Part shown: piece by piece, positions 42,764-51,846 of the stretch
Position numbering within the stretch: position 1 is the first letter of the stretch
Layout of the letters: every line of letters starts with the position of its first letter
Notes under the pieces: model-generated
Seen by the model: the letters and a program-made list of their open reading frames with translations, nothing else
What the model was told of the DNA's origin: nothing
Database searches by the model: none
Translations under genes and position numbers: made by a program
From: Nocardia iowensis
GTDB lineage: Bacteria; Actinomycetota; Actinomycetes; Mycobacteriales; Mycobacteriaceae
NCBI RefSeq assembly: GCF_019222765.1
Contig: NZ_CP078145.1
Span: 7,564,001 to 7,628,000 of the forward strand
DNA length: 64,000 bases
Direction: 5' to 3'

Positions 42764-44221
42764 TCAGGCGTGCCCGACCGTCGCCGCCGCGTCCGGCGCC
42801 TTGCGCATCGGGATCAGCGCGGTCAGCACGATCGCGACCAGCGCCGCGGCCGTGGCGATCAGGAACGTGGTGTGGAATCCGTCCCGCGACGGGAACACAT
42901 GCGGGCCGAGCTGCATGGTCATGTGCGCGAGCACCACGCTCATCACCGCCGACGAGGTCGACGTACCGACCGAACGCATCAGCGAGTTGAGCCCGTTGGC
43001 GGCGGCGGTTTCGGTGATCGGTACCGCGCCCATGATCAGCGCGGGCATCGCGGCGTAGGCGAGACCGACGCCCGCCGCGACGATCATCGACGCGAGCATG
43101 ATCTCCCAGACGCTGTTCATCAGCACAACGGCGCACAGGTAACCCGCCGCGATCACCGCCGAGCCGAGCGCGAGGGTGATCTTCGGACCGCGTGCCGCGG
43201 ACAGCTTCGCCGACACCGGCGAAAGCAGGATCATCACGAATCCGGTTGGTGCGAGCGCCAATCCGGCGTTGACCATGGTCAGGCCGAACCCGTAGCCGGT
43301 CTGCTCCGGCGCCATCAGCAGCTGCGGGAAGGTCAGCGACATGCCGTAGAGGGCGAAGCCGACCGCGATCGAGGCCACGTTGGTGAACAGCACCCGGGGC
43401 CGCGCCGAGACCCGCAGGTCCACCAGCGGCGAACGCTGCCGCAGCTCGAAGGCGCCCCAGCCGAGGAACACCACCAGCGACACCGCGAACAGGATCAGCG
43501 TCGGCGCGCTGGCCCAGCCCCAGTCCGCACCCTTGGTGATCGGTATGAGCAATGCCAACAGCGCGATCGAAAGACCAAGCGCGCCACCGAAATCGAACCG
43601 CGCGGGAGTGCGCACCGGCGATTCCGGCACGAAGACGAAAACCAGTGCGGCACAGACGATGCCGAGCCCCGCCGCGGTCCAGAACAGCATGTGCCAGTCC
43701 GCGTTCTGCGCGATCACCGCGGCAAGCGGCAGGCCGAGGGCGCCGCCGACGCCGAGCGTGGCACTCATGATCGCCATCGCCGAACCCACCTTCTCGGCGG
43801 GCAGCTCGTCGCGCATGATGCTGATGCCCAACGGAATCGCGCCGACCGCCGCGCCCTGCAGCGAGCGCCCGATGATCTCGGGAACCAGCGAGGAGAACGT
43901 CGCGCAGACGACCGAACCGGCAACCAGCGAGATCAGGTTGGCGAACAGCACCCGCCGCTTGCCGAACATGTCGCCGAGCCGACCGCTGATCGGTGTCGCC
44001 ACCGCACCCGCGAGCAGCGTCGCGGTGACCACCCAGGAGGCATTGGACGCCGAGGTGTTCAGCAAGTCGGGCAGCGTCGGGATGATCGGAATGACCAGCG
44101 TCTGCATCAGCGAGACGACGACGCCGACCATACCGAGGGTCGCGATCAGTACGCCCGCCGCGGGACGCCGGCGGTCATCGGTATCGGGGACGGTCGAAGA
44201 CGCGTCGGCAGCAACAGTCAC
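42764..44221 (-). CDS. MFS multidrug efflux transporter (DHA2, EmrB/QacA-like)
   Basis: A 485-residue major-facilitator transporter with about 14 membrane helices. Motif A is seen as GRLGDMFGKRRVLF, and the antiporter motif C region as LGVGGALGLPLAAVIA. The 14-helix layout and length fit the drug:H+ antiporter-2 subgroup. The GTG at 44221 is the only start compatible with the 33-bp operator upstream; the frame stays open further but through the operator and the MarR gene. It is divergent from a MarR regulator, the usual arrangement for an inducible pump. Confidence 0.9.
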   Translation of the reverse strand: MTVAADASSTVPDTDDRRRPAAGVLIATLGMVGVVVSLMQTLVIPIIPTLPDLLNTSASNASWVVTATLLAGAVATPISGRLGDMFGKRRVLFANLISLVAGSVVCATFSSLVPEIIGRSLQGAAVGAIPLGISIMRDELPAEKVGSAMAIMSATLGVGGALGLPLAAVIAQNADWHMLFWTAAGLGIVCAALVFVFVPESPVRTPARFDFGGALGLSIALLALLIPITKGADWGWASAPTLILFAVSLVVFLGWGAFELRQRSPLVDLRVSARPRVLFTNVASIAVGFALYGMSLTFPQLLMAPEQTGYGFGLTMVNAGLALAPTGFVMILLSPVSAKLSAARGPKITLALGSAVIAAGYLCAVVLMNSVWEIMLASMIVAAGVGLAYAAMPALIMGAVPITETAAANGLNSLMRSVGTSTSSAVMSVVLAHMTMQLGPHVFPSRDGFHTTFLIATAAALVAIVLTALIPMRKAPDAAATVGHA

Positions 44222-44224
44222 GAA

Positions 44225-44257
44225 TGTGCACGCTACACACGATGTGTATGGTGCACA
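44225..44257. promoter_or_regulatory. 33-bp double palindrome, MarR operator candidate
   Basis: Two nested inverted repeats share one centre at 44241: TGTGCA / TGCACA outside (44225-44230, 44252-44257) and TACACA / TGTGTA inside (44234-44239, 44243-44248). All 12 pairs are exact. The outer arm begins 4 bp upstream of the MFS start, so bound protein would block the pump gene and could also act on marR. Confidence 0.75.
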
Positions 44258-44296
44258 ATTTGATATAGCCGTGATGCACACGACATAGTGAGGCCC

Positions 44297-44779
44297 ATGT
44301 CCGATTCCGGTCCTGCCGACCACGCAGCGCTCACCCGCCTGGTCTTCGAGCTGACCTTGCTCGCCAGGCACTTCCCCGCGTCGCTGCTGCGCCGTCCCGG
44401 CTTCCAGCTCGACCGCTCGGCCTTCCTCATCCTGACCAGACTGGAGTTCGACGCCCCGCTCAGCCTGCGCGAGCTGTCCGAGGCGTTCCAACTCGACATC
44501 TCCACGATCAACCGCCAGGTCGCCGCGATGCTCAAGCAGGGACTCGTCGACCGCGTCCCCGACCCCGAAGGCGGCATCGCCCGCAAGATCCAGGCCAGTG
44601 CCAAGGGCCTGGAAGCACTGGCCGCCGATCGACTGCAGAGCCGCGACGGCATCGGCGCGGTGGTCGCCGACTGGCCGCACACCGATGTCGACCAGTTGAG
44701 CAGGTTGATCGCGCGATTCAACCAATCGGTCGAACACATCGAAGAGAACCCCTGGCCCCGCCCACCGGACATCCAGTAG
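44297..44779 (+). CDS. MarR-family transcriptional regulator
   Basis: A 160-residue winged-helix regulator. The DNA-binding region reads LSLRELSEAFQLDISTINRQVAAMLKQGLVDR (about residues 54-85), followed by the wing PDPEGGIARKIQ and a C-terminal dimer helix. The start is ATG 44297 (MSDSGPADH). It is divergent from the MFS pump, and the 33-bp palindrome between them is the obvious operator. It probably represses the pump until an inducer binds. Confidence 0.9.
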   Translation: MSDSGPADHAALTRLVFELTLLARHFPASLLRRPGFQLDRSAFLILTRLEFDAPLSLRELSEAFQLDISTINRQVAAMLKQGLVDRVPDPEGGIARKIQASAKGLEALAADRLQSRDGIGAVVADWPHTDVDQLSRLIARFNQSVEHIEENPWPRPPDIQ

Positions 44780-44816
44780 TCAACCGTCCCGAGGTTGACC
44801 GAACGTAATGCTGGGG

Positions 44817-45647
44817 TTAGATGGCGTTGGCGTAGATGCCGGGGGTGATCCCGTAGTAGCGGCGGAACCAGCGGGTCAAGTGCGCTTGGTCGGCGAAGCC
44901 GGATTCGGTTGCTGCTTCGGCGACGGGGCGGCCTGCGGCGATCAGGCGGCGGGCGGCGCGGAGGCGGAGTTGGCGTTGGTAGTCGCTGGGGGCCAGGCCG
45001 TACTTGGCGCGGAACGCGCGGTAGAGGGCGAAGCGGCTGCAGCCGGTGGCGCCGACGAGGTCGTCCATGGAGAGGGGGTCGAGGTAACGGTCGTCGAGGA
45101 CGGCGCGGACGCGGCGGGCGAGGTCGGCTCCCGCGCTGACGTTGAGGGTGGCGGACGAGCTCACCAGCGGTCGGCGGGCGCCGCGGCGCACCATGGCGGC
45201 GACCGATGCGGCCAATGCCTCGTCGGCGGCCAGTTCGATGGCGGGCTGGATCAGACTGGCGCACAACCGATTCAAGGCGGAGGACAGCACCGGGTCGGGT
45301 AACACGGGGTCAGTGAAGAGGGGCAGGCCGGTGGGCCGCCCGGCTTGGTCGGACAACAGGTCGGTGACCAGCTCTGCGCCGATGTGGACGATCGAATAAG
45401 TGAAACCCAGCTCAGTGGCGCTGTGCCCGTCGTGCGGTTCGTCCGGGTTGAACGCCATCACCATGCCCGCCGCGCTGATCCGCGACGCGCCACGGCAGTC
45501 GAAGCTCTGCGCGCCGAACTGGGTGAGCCCGAACGAATACGTCTCATGGCTGTGCGGGTGATAGACGTGCCGCTCGAAGTGGGCGCGCATCACCTCGACC
45601 GGACGGTTCGACATCCGCCGGTACGTCACCCACTCGCGCTCCGCCAC
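44817..45647 (-). CDS. AraC-family regulator with cupin-type sensor domain
   Basis: A 276-residue regulator. The N-terminal domain is an AraC-binding cupin (FERHVYHPHSHETYSFGLTQ, then MVMAFNPDEPHDGH). The C-terminal has two HTH motifs: SMDDLVGATGCSRFALYRAFR and ATESGFADQAHLTRWFRRYYG with the family ending PGIY. GTG 45647 is the preferred start; ATG 45611 is possible. It is divergent from the EamA exporter at 45711, the likely target. Confidence 0.9.
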   Translation of the reverse strand: MAEREWVTYRRMSNRPVEVMRAHFERHVYHPHSHETYSFGLTQFGAQSFDCRGASRISAAGMVMAFNPDEPHDGHSATELGFTYSIVHIGAELVTDLLSDQAGRPTGLPLFTDPVLPDPVLSSALNRLCASLIQPAIELAADEALAASVAAMVRRGARRPLVSSSATLNVSAGADLARRVRAVLDDRYLDPLSMDDLVGATGCSRFALYRAFRAKYGLAPSDYQRQLRLRAARRLIAAGRPVAEAATESGFADQAHLTRWFRRYYGITPGIYANAI

Positions 45648-45710
45648 CGAACCATTGTCCCCGCACCAGCGTTCAATACGGTGCCGAGGTCTCGGAACGA
45701 GGATCGCACA

Positions 45711-46640
45711 GTGCGTATCCGACTGTTGCTTGTCCTGGTTATGGCCTTGTGGGGAAGTGCGTTCGCCTCCTCGAAGTTGGCGGTGCACGAGGTGCCGCAC
45801 GAGGTCGCGGGATTCCTAAGGTTTTTGATCGGCACCGTGGTGCTGGTCGTCGTGCTGCGGCTACCTCGACTGGATCCGAGAGAAACGACCCGCGTCGCCG
45901 GGCTCGGCCTGGTCGGCGTGTTCGGCTACAACGTGCTGTTCTTCCTCGGTTTGTCCCTCGCCCCCGCGGCCGACGGGAGCGTGATCGTGCCGATGACCGC
46001 ACCCGTCATCACCGTTCTCGTCCTGACCGTGCGCGACCGCGTCCGCCCGTCCGGCCCGCGGGCGCTCGGTCTTGCCGCCGCGGTGACCGGGGGTGTTGTC
46101 TTCTTCGTGGGCATTCCGTCGTCCGGTGGCAACCGTCTTCTCGGTGACCTCGTCTTCCTCGGCGCCGCCGCGTGCTGGGCCTGCTACACCATGCTCGGCG
46201 CGCCGATCCTGGCTCGGCTGGCCGCCCCGACCGTCACCGTGTACGCGACAGCCGCGGGCACGGTGGCGCTCGGCCTGTTCGCCGCGCCCGCGTTGCCCGA
46301 CGTCGCGTGGTCCGACCTCGGCGTCGAATTCTGGCTCAACCAGGCATATCTCGGCGTCCTGCCGACGGCGCTTGCCTACGTCCTCTACTACCGCGCCGTC
46401 GGTCAGGTCGGACCCGCTACCGCCGCGACCGCGATGTTCCTGGTCCCGGCCTTCGGGTTGGCCTGCGCCTGGGTCGTTCTCGGTGAAACGATCGAGCCGA
46501 TGCAGGCCGTGGGCGCGGGGCTGATGTTCGTCGGCGCCTGGCTGAACACGCGCAAGGACACCCCGCGCGAAGCGACACCGCCGCCGGTCCAGCCGGTCGA
46601 GCTGGCTTCGCTACCGGCACAACGTGATTCGAACCTTTGA
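45711..46640 (+). CDS. EamA/DMT-family transporter
   Basis: A 309-residue exporter with ten membrane helices in two EamA repeats (first from RIRLLLVLVMALWGSAFASS, second from LLGDLVFLGAAACWACYTM). The helix ends carry the usual FLRFLIG and TAATAMFLVPAFGLACAWVVLGE segments. Members export amino acids or other metabolites. GTG 45711 is chosen; the upstream part of the frame lies inside the divergent regulator. Regulation by the AraC protein is suggested by the 63-bp shared upstream region. Confidence 0.9.
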   Translation: MRIRLLLVLVMALWGSAFASSKLAVHEVPHEVAGFLRFLIGTVVLVVVLRLPRLDPRETTRVAGLGLVGVFGYNVLFFLGLSLAPAADGSVIVPMTAPVITVLVLTVRDRVRPSGPRALGLAAAVTGGVVFFVGIPSSGGNRLLGDLVFLGAAACWACYTMLGAPILARLAAPTVTVYATAAGTVALGLFAAPALPDVAWSDLGVEFWLNQAYLGVLPTALAYVLYYRAVGQVGPATAATAMFLVPAFGLACAWVVLGETIEPMQAVGAGLMFVGAWLNTRKDTPREATPPPVQPVELASLPAQRDSNL

Positions 46641-46708
46641 CGGTTGCGGCGGCATCGTGGCGCTAGGCTCTGCGGCTGGGTCGGATACGACGTCTTGGGA
46701 GGCGCTCG

Positions 46709-47011
46709 ATTCACACCAAACAACCCGCATGGTGGGACAACTATCTCGTCGCCCTGCTCGGACTCGTGCTGGCGGCCGGATTCGCGTTCGCCGCGATCGC
46801 CGCGGCCTCCGGTGGCGCCTATCCGGTGGCGATTGCTCTGGCGGTGCTGGCGGTCCCCTTCGCGATTCCGACCATCCTGCAGGTCCTCGGTGAACTGCTC
46901 ATCTACCTGATGATTCCGGTCGTGCTTGCCGGTTTCGTCCTGTTCCTTCCGGTACTCGTCGTCAGCCCGGCCGCCCGGAAGTGGGCGCGACGGCGGTGGC
47001 GGAACCGCTGA
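46709..47011 (+). CDS. Small two- or three-helix membrane protein, start uncertain
   Basis: A hydrophobic protein with helices at LVALLGLVLAAGFAFAAIAA, YPVAIALAVLAVPFAIPTIL and LIYLMIPVVLAGFVLFLPVLVV, ending in a basic tail (ARKWARRRWRNR). The first good start codon, GTG 46766, falls in the middle of helix 1. Upstream the frame continues HTKQPAWWDNYL, and GGGAGG (46697-46702) lies 6 bases before ATT 46709, so a rare ATT start or a mutated start is possible. No family recognised. Confidence 0.6.
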   Translation: MHTKQPAWWDNYLVALLGLVLAAGFAFAAIAAASGGAYPVAIALAVLAVPFAIPTILQVLGELLIYLMIPVVLAGFVLFLPVLVVSPAARKWARRRWRNR

Positions 47012-47115
47012 GCCCGGCCGCGCACCGACGAAGATCACATCGACCGTTGGTCAGCCGTCCGTAGAGTTGTCGGCATCGAGCTCTTTGCCGCGTAACCGAA
47101 GGACGGAGGCCCCGG

Positions 47116-48963
47116 GTGAGCGGTAGCAAGGCCCGGACCTGGGACGCACGCGGTATCGCGTGGTGGCTGCCCGGGCTCGCGGTGATCGTGTCGGGAGTAC
47201 TGCTGTACTCGCCCTTCGGCGTCTCGCTGATCGCGGGACGGGTGGTTGTCGCGGTCGCGATGCTGGTGCTGGCGGCGTCCGCTGCGGCGCGGTGGTGGTT
47301 GGCCGGGCGGGCGCAGTCACCGGATGCCGCATCCGAGCACACTGGCGGTCACGATCCCGGCCTCGGGCACGCTCGGCGATTGCTGGGTGTCGAGGCGCTA
47401 CTCGCCGCTGGGTTCGCTGTCTTCGGTGGCGCGGCGATGACCATGTCGGTGTCGACGGCGTTGATGTGGGTCGGGGCGTGTTGGATCGGTGTCGGGCTCT
47501 GTGCGCTGCTGGCCGGGACGCGGCGCGATGAGGTCGTCGTGGCGTCCGCGGCTCTGGCGGGCTGGCAGGTCCTGGCCGGGGTGATTCTGACGACGCTGCC
47601 GTTTCGTACCGGGTTGGATTTCACGGCGTGGACAATCATCGCGCTGTTGATCACCGGGACGGCGATGGTGGTGCGCGGCGTCCGGCTCACTGTGCCGCTA
47701 CCTCGCGCGAGCGCCCTGCGTTGGTGGCGCCCGGCCGCGGTGACCGCGCAGCTTGTCGTGCTCGTCGCGACGGTCGGCTGGTACGGGACGATCGTCACGC
47801 AGGCCGCCCAGCAGACTGCCGAGCAGGATCGGCTGGCTGCCTTCTACGAAGTGCCCCAGGGTATTTCCCCTGGTGCACCCGGCACGGTGATCCGTTCCGC
47901 GCCGATGTCGCTGCCCGGCGTGCACGGCCGCGGCTGGCGCATCCTGTACTGGTCGCAGGATCGGCACGGCACCCCGGCGGTGTCTTCCGGCATGGTCTTC
48001 ACGCCGCTCACCGAGGGCACCAATCGGCCGATCCTGAACTTCGCCCACGGCACCGTCAGCCTCGGTGCCGATTGCGCGCCGAGCAGGCAATCCGAGATCG
48101 CCTCGTCCATGCCCTGGCTCAACGACGCGCTCGGGCGCGGGTGGGTGGTCGCCGCCAGCGACTACGCGGGCGCGGCGGGCACCGGCGACGGCGAGCACTA
48201 CCTCGTCGCCGCCGACCAGGGCCGCGACACCCTGAACGCCGCCCGCGCCGCGCACAACCTGCCCGGTTCCGGGGCAGGCGCCGACATGGTGATCTACGGC
48301 GTCTCGCAAGGTGGCCTCATCTCGCTGGCCGCCGCCGCCCTGTCACCTACTTATGCGCCCGAACTGCATCTGGTCGCCGACGCCGCCAACGCCGCGGCCT
48401 CCGACATCGCGGGCATCCTCCGCGCGCGCCCACCCCAACTCCTCAACGGCTGGGCCGTCACCCCCTTTCTCACCACCCAATACGCGAAGGCCTATCCCCA
48501 ACTCGACCCGAACGCCCTCCTCACCCCCCAAGCCGCCGCGCGCAATCATGAAATGGCCGGGGCAGGCTGCGCCGCAACACCTTTCGCCGCACTCTTCCCC
48601 CGCCTCACCATCGTGCCCGGCATGGGCGACTACTTCAAAGGCGACCCACTCGCCGACCCCGGCTGGCTGCATGCCTTCGAGGAAAACCGCGCACCCGACA
48701 TGCCGCCCGGCATACCGGTCTACCTGGCCCACGGCCTCGACGACCAACTCGTCCCGCCGAAATTCACCGCCGCCCTTGTCGACCGTTACTGCTCCGCCGG
48801 GAGCCGGGTGACCACCCAGTGGAACCCTGGTGTCGGTCACGACAACGACAACGAGAAGGCCGTCTCGCCGCGCGTCATCCAGTGGTTCGCCGACCGCCTC
48901 GCCGGGACTCCGTCACCTGACAATTGCGGGCAACCCCTCCCCGCGTCCCTCACCGGCCACTAG
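47116..48963 (+). CDS. Fusion of HdeD-like membrane domain and LIP-family secretory lipase
   Basis: A 615-residue protein. Residues 1-225 hold seven membrane helices in an HdeD/DUF308-like arrangement. Residues 250-605 are an alpha/beta hydrolase of the LIP secretory-lipase family: oxyanion NFAHGTVSLGADC, nucleophile GVSQGG (Ser near residue 398), Asp in HGLDDQLVP and His in GVGHDND. Cysteines in the hydrolase part suggest it faces outside. LIP lipases usually carry a simple signal peptide, so a seven-helix anchor is unusual. The GTG start follows GGAGGCCCCGG. Confidence 0.8.
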   Translation: MSGSKARTWDARGIAWWLPGLAVIVSGVLLYSPFGVSLIAGRVVVAVAMLVLAASAAARWWLAGRAQSPDAASEHTGGHDPGLGHARRLLGVEALLAAGFAVFGGAAMTMSVSTALMWVGACWIGVGLCALLAGTRRDEVVVASAALAGWQVLAGVILTTLPFRTGLDFTAWTIIALLITGTAMVVRGVRLTVPLPRASALRWWRPAAVTAQLVVLVATVGWYGTIVTQAAQQTAEQDRLAAFYEVPQGISPGAPGTVIRSAPMSLPGVHGRGWRILYWSQDRHGTPAVSSGMVFTPLTEGTNRPILNFAHGTVSLGADCAPSRQSEIASSMPWLNDALGRGWVVAASDYAGAAGTGDGEHYLVAADQGRDTLNAARAAHNLPGSGAGADMVIYGVSQGGLISLAAAALSPTYAPELHLVADAANAAASDIAGILRARPPQLLNGWAVTPFLTTQYAKAYPQLDPNALLTPQAAARNHEMAGAGCAATPFAALFPRLTIVPGMGDYFKGDPLADPGWLHAFEENRAPDMPPGIPVYLAHGLDDQLVPPKFTAALVDRYCSAGSRVTTQWNPGVGHDNDNEKAVSPRVIQWFADRLAGTPSPDNCGQPLPASLTGH

Positions 48964-49012
48964 CAGACGTAAAACATGATGTGGCGCGGCGCTTCCCAGC
49001 CACCGGCGATGA

Positions 49013-49588
49013 TCAGGCCGCGTAGGGGCGTTCGGCTCGGGCCGCGCGCAGAGCGGATCCCCACCAGACGAGCTGGTCGAGTAGTTGGTCGGCGGCAGCC
49101 GCGGGAGCGGTCGGATCAAGCGGGTTGCCTGTCACGTCGAAGACTTGAGCGGCTCCGTGGAAGCTCACCGTGTCGCGGACGGTGACGGCGTGCAGTTCGG
49201 CGAACACGTGACGGAGGTGTTCGACAGCCCGTAAGCCGCCGGAAACGCCGCCGTAAGAGACGAATCCGATCGGCTTGGCCTGCCACTGGGTGTAATGCCC
49301 ATCGATGGCGCTCTTGAGGGGGGCCGGATAACTGTGGTTGTACTCGGGTGTCACCACCACAAACGCATCGGCGGCGGTCAGTCGTGCGCTTATCGCTTGC
49401 GCGCCCCCCGATTCCGGTTCACTCGACATGTCTACCGACAGTGGGTCTTCGGCCAGATCGATGAGATCGACCGCGATGTCGTCCCGCTGTTTCGCGTGCC
49501 CGACAAACCAGTTGGCGACCGTCGGGCCGAACCGCCCCACGCGGGTGCTACCGATGATCACTGCGAGCTGAACCGGGTTCTCCGTCAT
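49013..49588 (-). CDS. NADPH-dependent FMN reductase
   Basis: A 191-residue flavodoxin-fold reductase. The FMN phosphate loop is GSTRVGRFGPTVANWF (about residues 11-26), and TPEYNHSYPAPLKSAID (near 80-96) is the family signature. It reduces FMN or quinone-like substrates with NADPH. The ATG at 49588 is used; upstream in-frame codons give an unlikely N-terminus. It stands alone between the lipase fusion and the third T7SS cassette. Confidence 0.9.
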   Translation of the reverse strand: MTENPVQLAVIIGSTRVGRFGPTVANWFVGHAKQRDDIAVDLIDLAEDPLSVDMSSEPESGGAQAISARLTAADAFVVVTPEYNHSYPAPLKSAIDGHYTQWQAKPIGFVSYGGVSGGLRAVEHLRHVFAELHAVTVRDTVSFHGAAQVFDVTGNPLDPTAPAAAADQLLDQLVWWGSALRAARAERPYAA

Positions 49589-49747
49589 AACAATTCCTTT
49601 CGACACGTGCAGGTGATGACAGCAAGCGTCGAACATCAACAAAGGTTGATGTCAAGCGGCGGTGATCCAGCTGGCATCGCCAGCGGTGCCCGGCGGCCTA
49701 CGGAGAACGGCGGCAGCATCAGCAGTGGGTCCGCAGCGCGCTGACTC

Positions 49748-50263
49748 CTAGGGCGCGGGCTCGAGCTTGTCGTGCCATTGCGCTGGCACCAGCAGGGTTT
49801 CGGCGGTGAGCGCACCCCGGCCACGGACCTCGAGCGGCTTCTTGTTGCCGCTCCACGAAACAACTTGCACCGGCTTGCCCTTGTCGACGAACAAGTAGTA
49901 GCCCTGCTCCGGCCCGTCGCGGTGGCCGGTCGTCGGAAGATTCTTCCAGCATTGACCAGGCGTCCCGGCCTTATCGTTGAGGTCCGCCTCCTTGGTGGAC
50001 GCGCGCACCTCGACCAACCGCTCCCAGCCATCGGTCCAACCGGCCGCCCTGGTGATATCGATCAACTTGGCCCCCTCCGTGCCTGCCGCCACCTCGCGCA
50101 GCTCGGCATCGAACCGGCTGTTCGATCCGAGCGTCTCGACCCGGTCGGCGAAATCGAAAGTGCCAGTGCAGTTTTGCGCGGCAGGTTTATCAGTGCTGGC
50201 CGTGCACGCGCCGACCATCGGCACAGCGACGGCGGCCAGGAACAAGTACTTCACCGTGGTCAT
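49748..50263 (-). CDS. Putative lipoprotein, candidate immunity protein
   Basis: A 171-residue lipoprotein with lipobox PMVGAC (Cys20). The mature region has two further Cys (QNCTG and GQCWKN) and an alpha/beta composition; no family was recognised. The start ATG 50263 follows GGGGAAG by 8 bases and lies 5 bp past the DUF6973 effector stop, so the two are cotranscribed. A surface lipoprotein just downstream of a secreted effector is a plausible immunity protein against a toxin acting outside the membrane. That role is inferred. Confidence 0.65.
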   Translation of the reverse strand: MTTVKYLFLAAVAVPMVGACTASTDKPAAQNCTGTFDFADRVETLGSNSRFDAELREVAAGTEGAKLIDITRAAGWTDGWERLVEVRASTKEADLNDKAGTPGQCWKNLPTTGHRDGPEQGYYLFVDKGKPVQVVSWSGNKKPLEVRGRGALTAETLLVPAQWHDKLEPAP

Positions 50264-50268
50264 CAGGA

Positions 50269-51480
50269 TCACTTCCCCGTTAGTGGAATGTCGACTCCGG
50301 CGGGCTGACCGGTCTGGCTCTCGTTCACGGTATTGCTCCAGGTGATCTGTGGCCGACTCTGCGTACCGGTCCCGAGAACAATGGCCTGCCCATTATCGAT
50401 CTGTTCTTTGACCTTCTGCGCCAGCTCTGCAGGAGAAGCGTCCGGGTTGGCCACACCGAGCTTTCGGCCCTGCTCGTTGTTGTACAGATCCATGGCCTCG
50501 CGGTGTGGCGGGTTTCCGCCGATCTTCTCATGACTCGTGGTGTAGGTTTCCGTCCACTCCGCCCCGAACTTCTGCGTCATCAACGCATTCCAGTAGGTAT
50601 GCCGGAAGGCGTCACCGTGCCCATCCAGAAACGAGTCCGGATACCGGGTCTTGGCCTCTTCCTCGGCCTGCGAGGTGATATCGAAGAAGTCCTTGAGGGC
50701 GAAGACCCCCTTCTTCGAGTAGAGGTCTTCCAGCGCTCTGGCCTCCTCCTCGGTCATCAAGGTGGCTTTGAAATCGGGAATCGCGGTTCGGATGATGTCG
50801 AGCAGCGGGCCGTCCGTCGGCCAGATGGTTGGTTTGGCATCCGAGGTTTTGGTTTGGTAATCGGCGAGGATCTTCGCCAGATTCGGGTCGGTCGGTGTAC
50901 CAGCCAAACCTTGCTTCACCGAGTCGGCCAACTTCTCCAGCAGCCGCCCGAGGTTCTCCGAGCCGGTCAAATCAGCTTCTTGAATCCGAGTGAGGGCTTG
51001 ACGAATCGCTTGGGTCAGCCGGAACTCTTCGAACTCCTTCATCGCAACCGCGGTTCCGGGAGACCACCAGTGCTCCTTCATCGTCTCCCAATTCGACTTG
51101 TGCGAGAGCACTTCACCGTCGGGGCGGCAGAACAGATCCCAGTCCGAATCCTCGACCTCGCGGAGCCACCCGCGGATCTCGCCGATCTTCCCGTCGATGG
51201 TGTCGCACACGGAGCCGATCATCGTGGACATCTCCTCGTAGATGTCTGCGGTGCCGAGCCCGTCCTTTGTGTCTTGGGCGCCGCGCACACGCACACTGTC
51301 ACCCGACTTGCCGTAGAAGTACTCGTACGACAGCTCGACCTTGCGCCCCGATTCGGTTATTTCCGAATCGATTTCGGTCGCTACACGTTTGACGATCGAC
51401 GCCACCTCACGGGCAGGCCCGACATTCCAGGCCAGTACCTGCGGGACAGTCAGGGGATGGTCCTCGCGGTATCCGCTCAT
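50269..51480 (-). CDS. T7SS effector with C-terminal DUF6973-like domain
   Basis: A 403-residue protein. About residues 1-140 are helical with WXG/LXG-like features (VLAWNVGPAREVASIVKRV). The C-terminal domain (286-342) has DGHGDAFRHTYWNALMTQKF, SHEK and MDLYNNEQGRKLG, with His288, Asp290, His294, His317, Glu318 and Asp331 as likely active or metal-binding residues; this resembles the DUF6973 toxin-associated domain. The ATG overlaps the WXG100-like gene by 4 bp. It looks like an ESX-exported polymorphic toxin, with target unknown. Confidence 0.7.
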   Translation of the reverse strand: MSGYREDHPLTVPQVLAWNVGPAREVASIVKRVATEIDSEITESGRKVELSYEYFYGKSGDSVRVRGAQDTKDGLGTADIYEEMSTMIGSVCDTIDGKIGEIRGWLREVEDSDWDLFCRPDGEVLSHKSNWETMKEHWWSPGTAVAMKEFEEFRLTQAIRQALTRIQEADLTGSENLGRLLEKLADSVKQGLAGTPTDPNLAKILADYQTKTSDAKPTIWPTDGPLLDIIRTAIPDFKATLMTEEEARALEDLYSKKGVFALKDFFDITSQAEEEAKTRYPDSFLDGHGDAFRHTYWNALMTQKFGAEWTETYTTSHEKIGGNPPHREAMDLYNNEQGRKLGVANPDASPAELAQKVKEQIDNGQAIVLGTGTQSRPQITWSNTVNESQTGQPAGVDIPLTGK

Positions 51481-51776
51481 CGCTGGCCGACCTGCCGCAG
51501 GCCGCTCGCGAAGGCTTCGTCCTGCTGCTCGAATGCCGTGGCCTGCACTTCGATTCCACCGGCGAGCTCACGCAGCCGACCGACATGGAACTCCACTACC
51601 CGGTCCAGCGCCTCCAGCGTTTCCTGGATTCGGACCCCGGTGGCCGAACCGGTCAAATTGTCCCGCGCCTGATCGCGAGCTGTTTTCGCCACCGGGGCCT
51701 TGCCCGCGACGGCATCCGAATGGACCCGCACATCGGCCGCGAGTTTGCGCATCTTCGCGGGGTCGACATCGAACAC
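51477..51776 (-). CDS. WXG100-like protein, T7SS partner
   Basis: A 99-residue helical protein, VFDVDPAKMRKLAADVRVHS onward, with a central DNLTGSATGVR turn and no Trp at the WXG position. Size and helix-turn-helix shape fit the ESX substrate superfamily. GTG 51776 is preferred; the frame is open 22 codons further but that part lacks family character. It overlaps the effector ATG by 4 bp and is probably its export partner. Confidence 0.7.
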   Translation of the reverse strand: MFDVDPAKMRKLAADVRVHSDAVAGKAPVAKTARDQARDNLTGSATGVRIQETLEALDRVVEFHVGRLRELAGGIEVQATAFEQQDEAFASGLRQVGQR

Positions 51777-51846
51777 TGGATCACCACACCTTCGGGTTTC
51801 GCATGCCGCCTTCGACAACTTGCGGACGGCGAATTCGCGCACTCAT

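Noticed and set aside
42569..44263. Long plus-strand frame opposite the MFS gene
   Set aside because: Arg/His-rich shadow; the minus strand has all MFS features.
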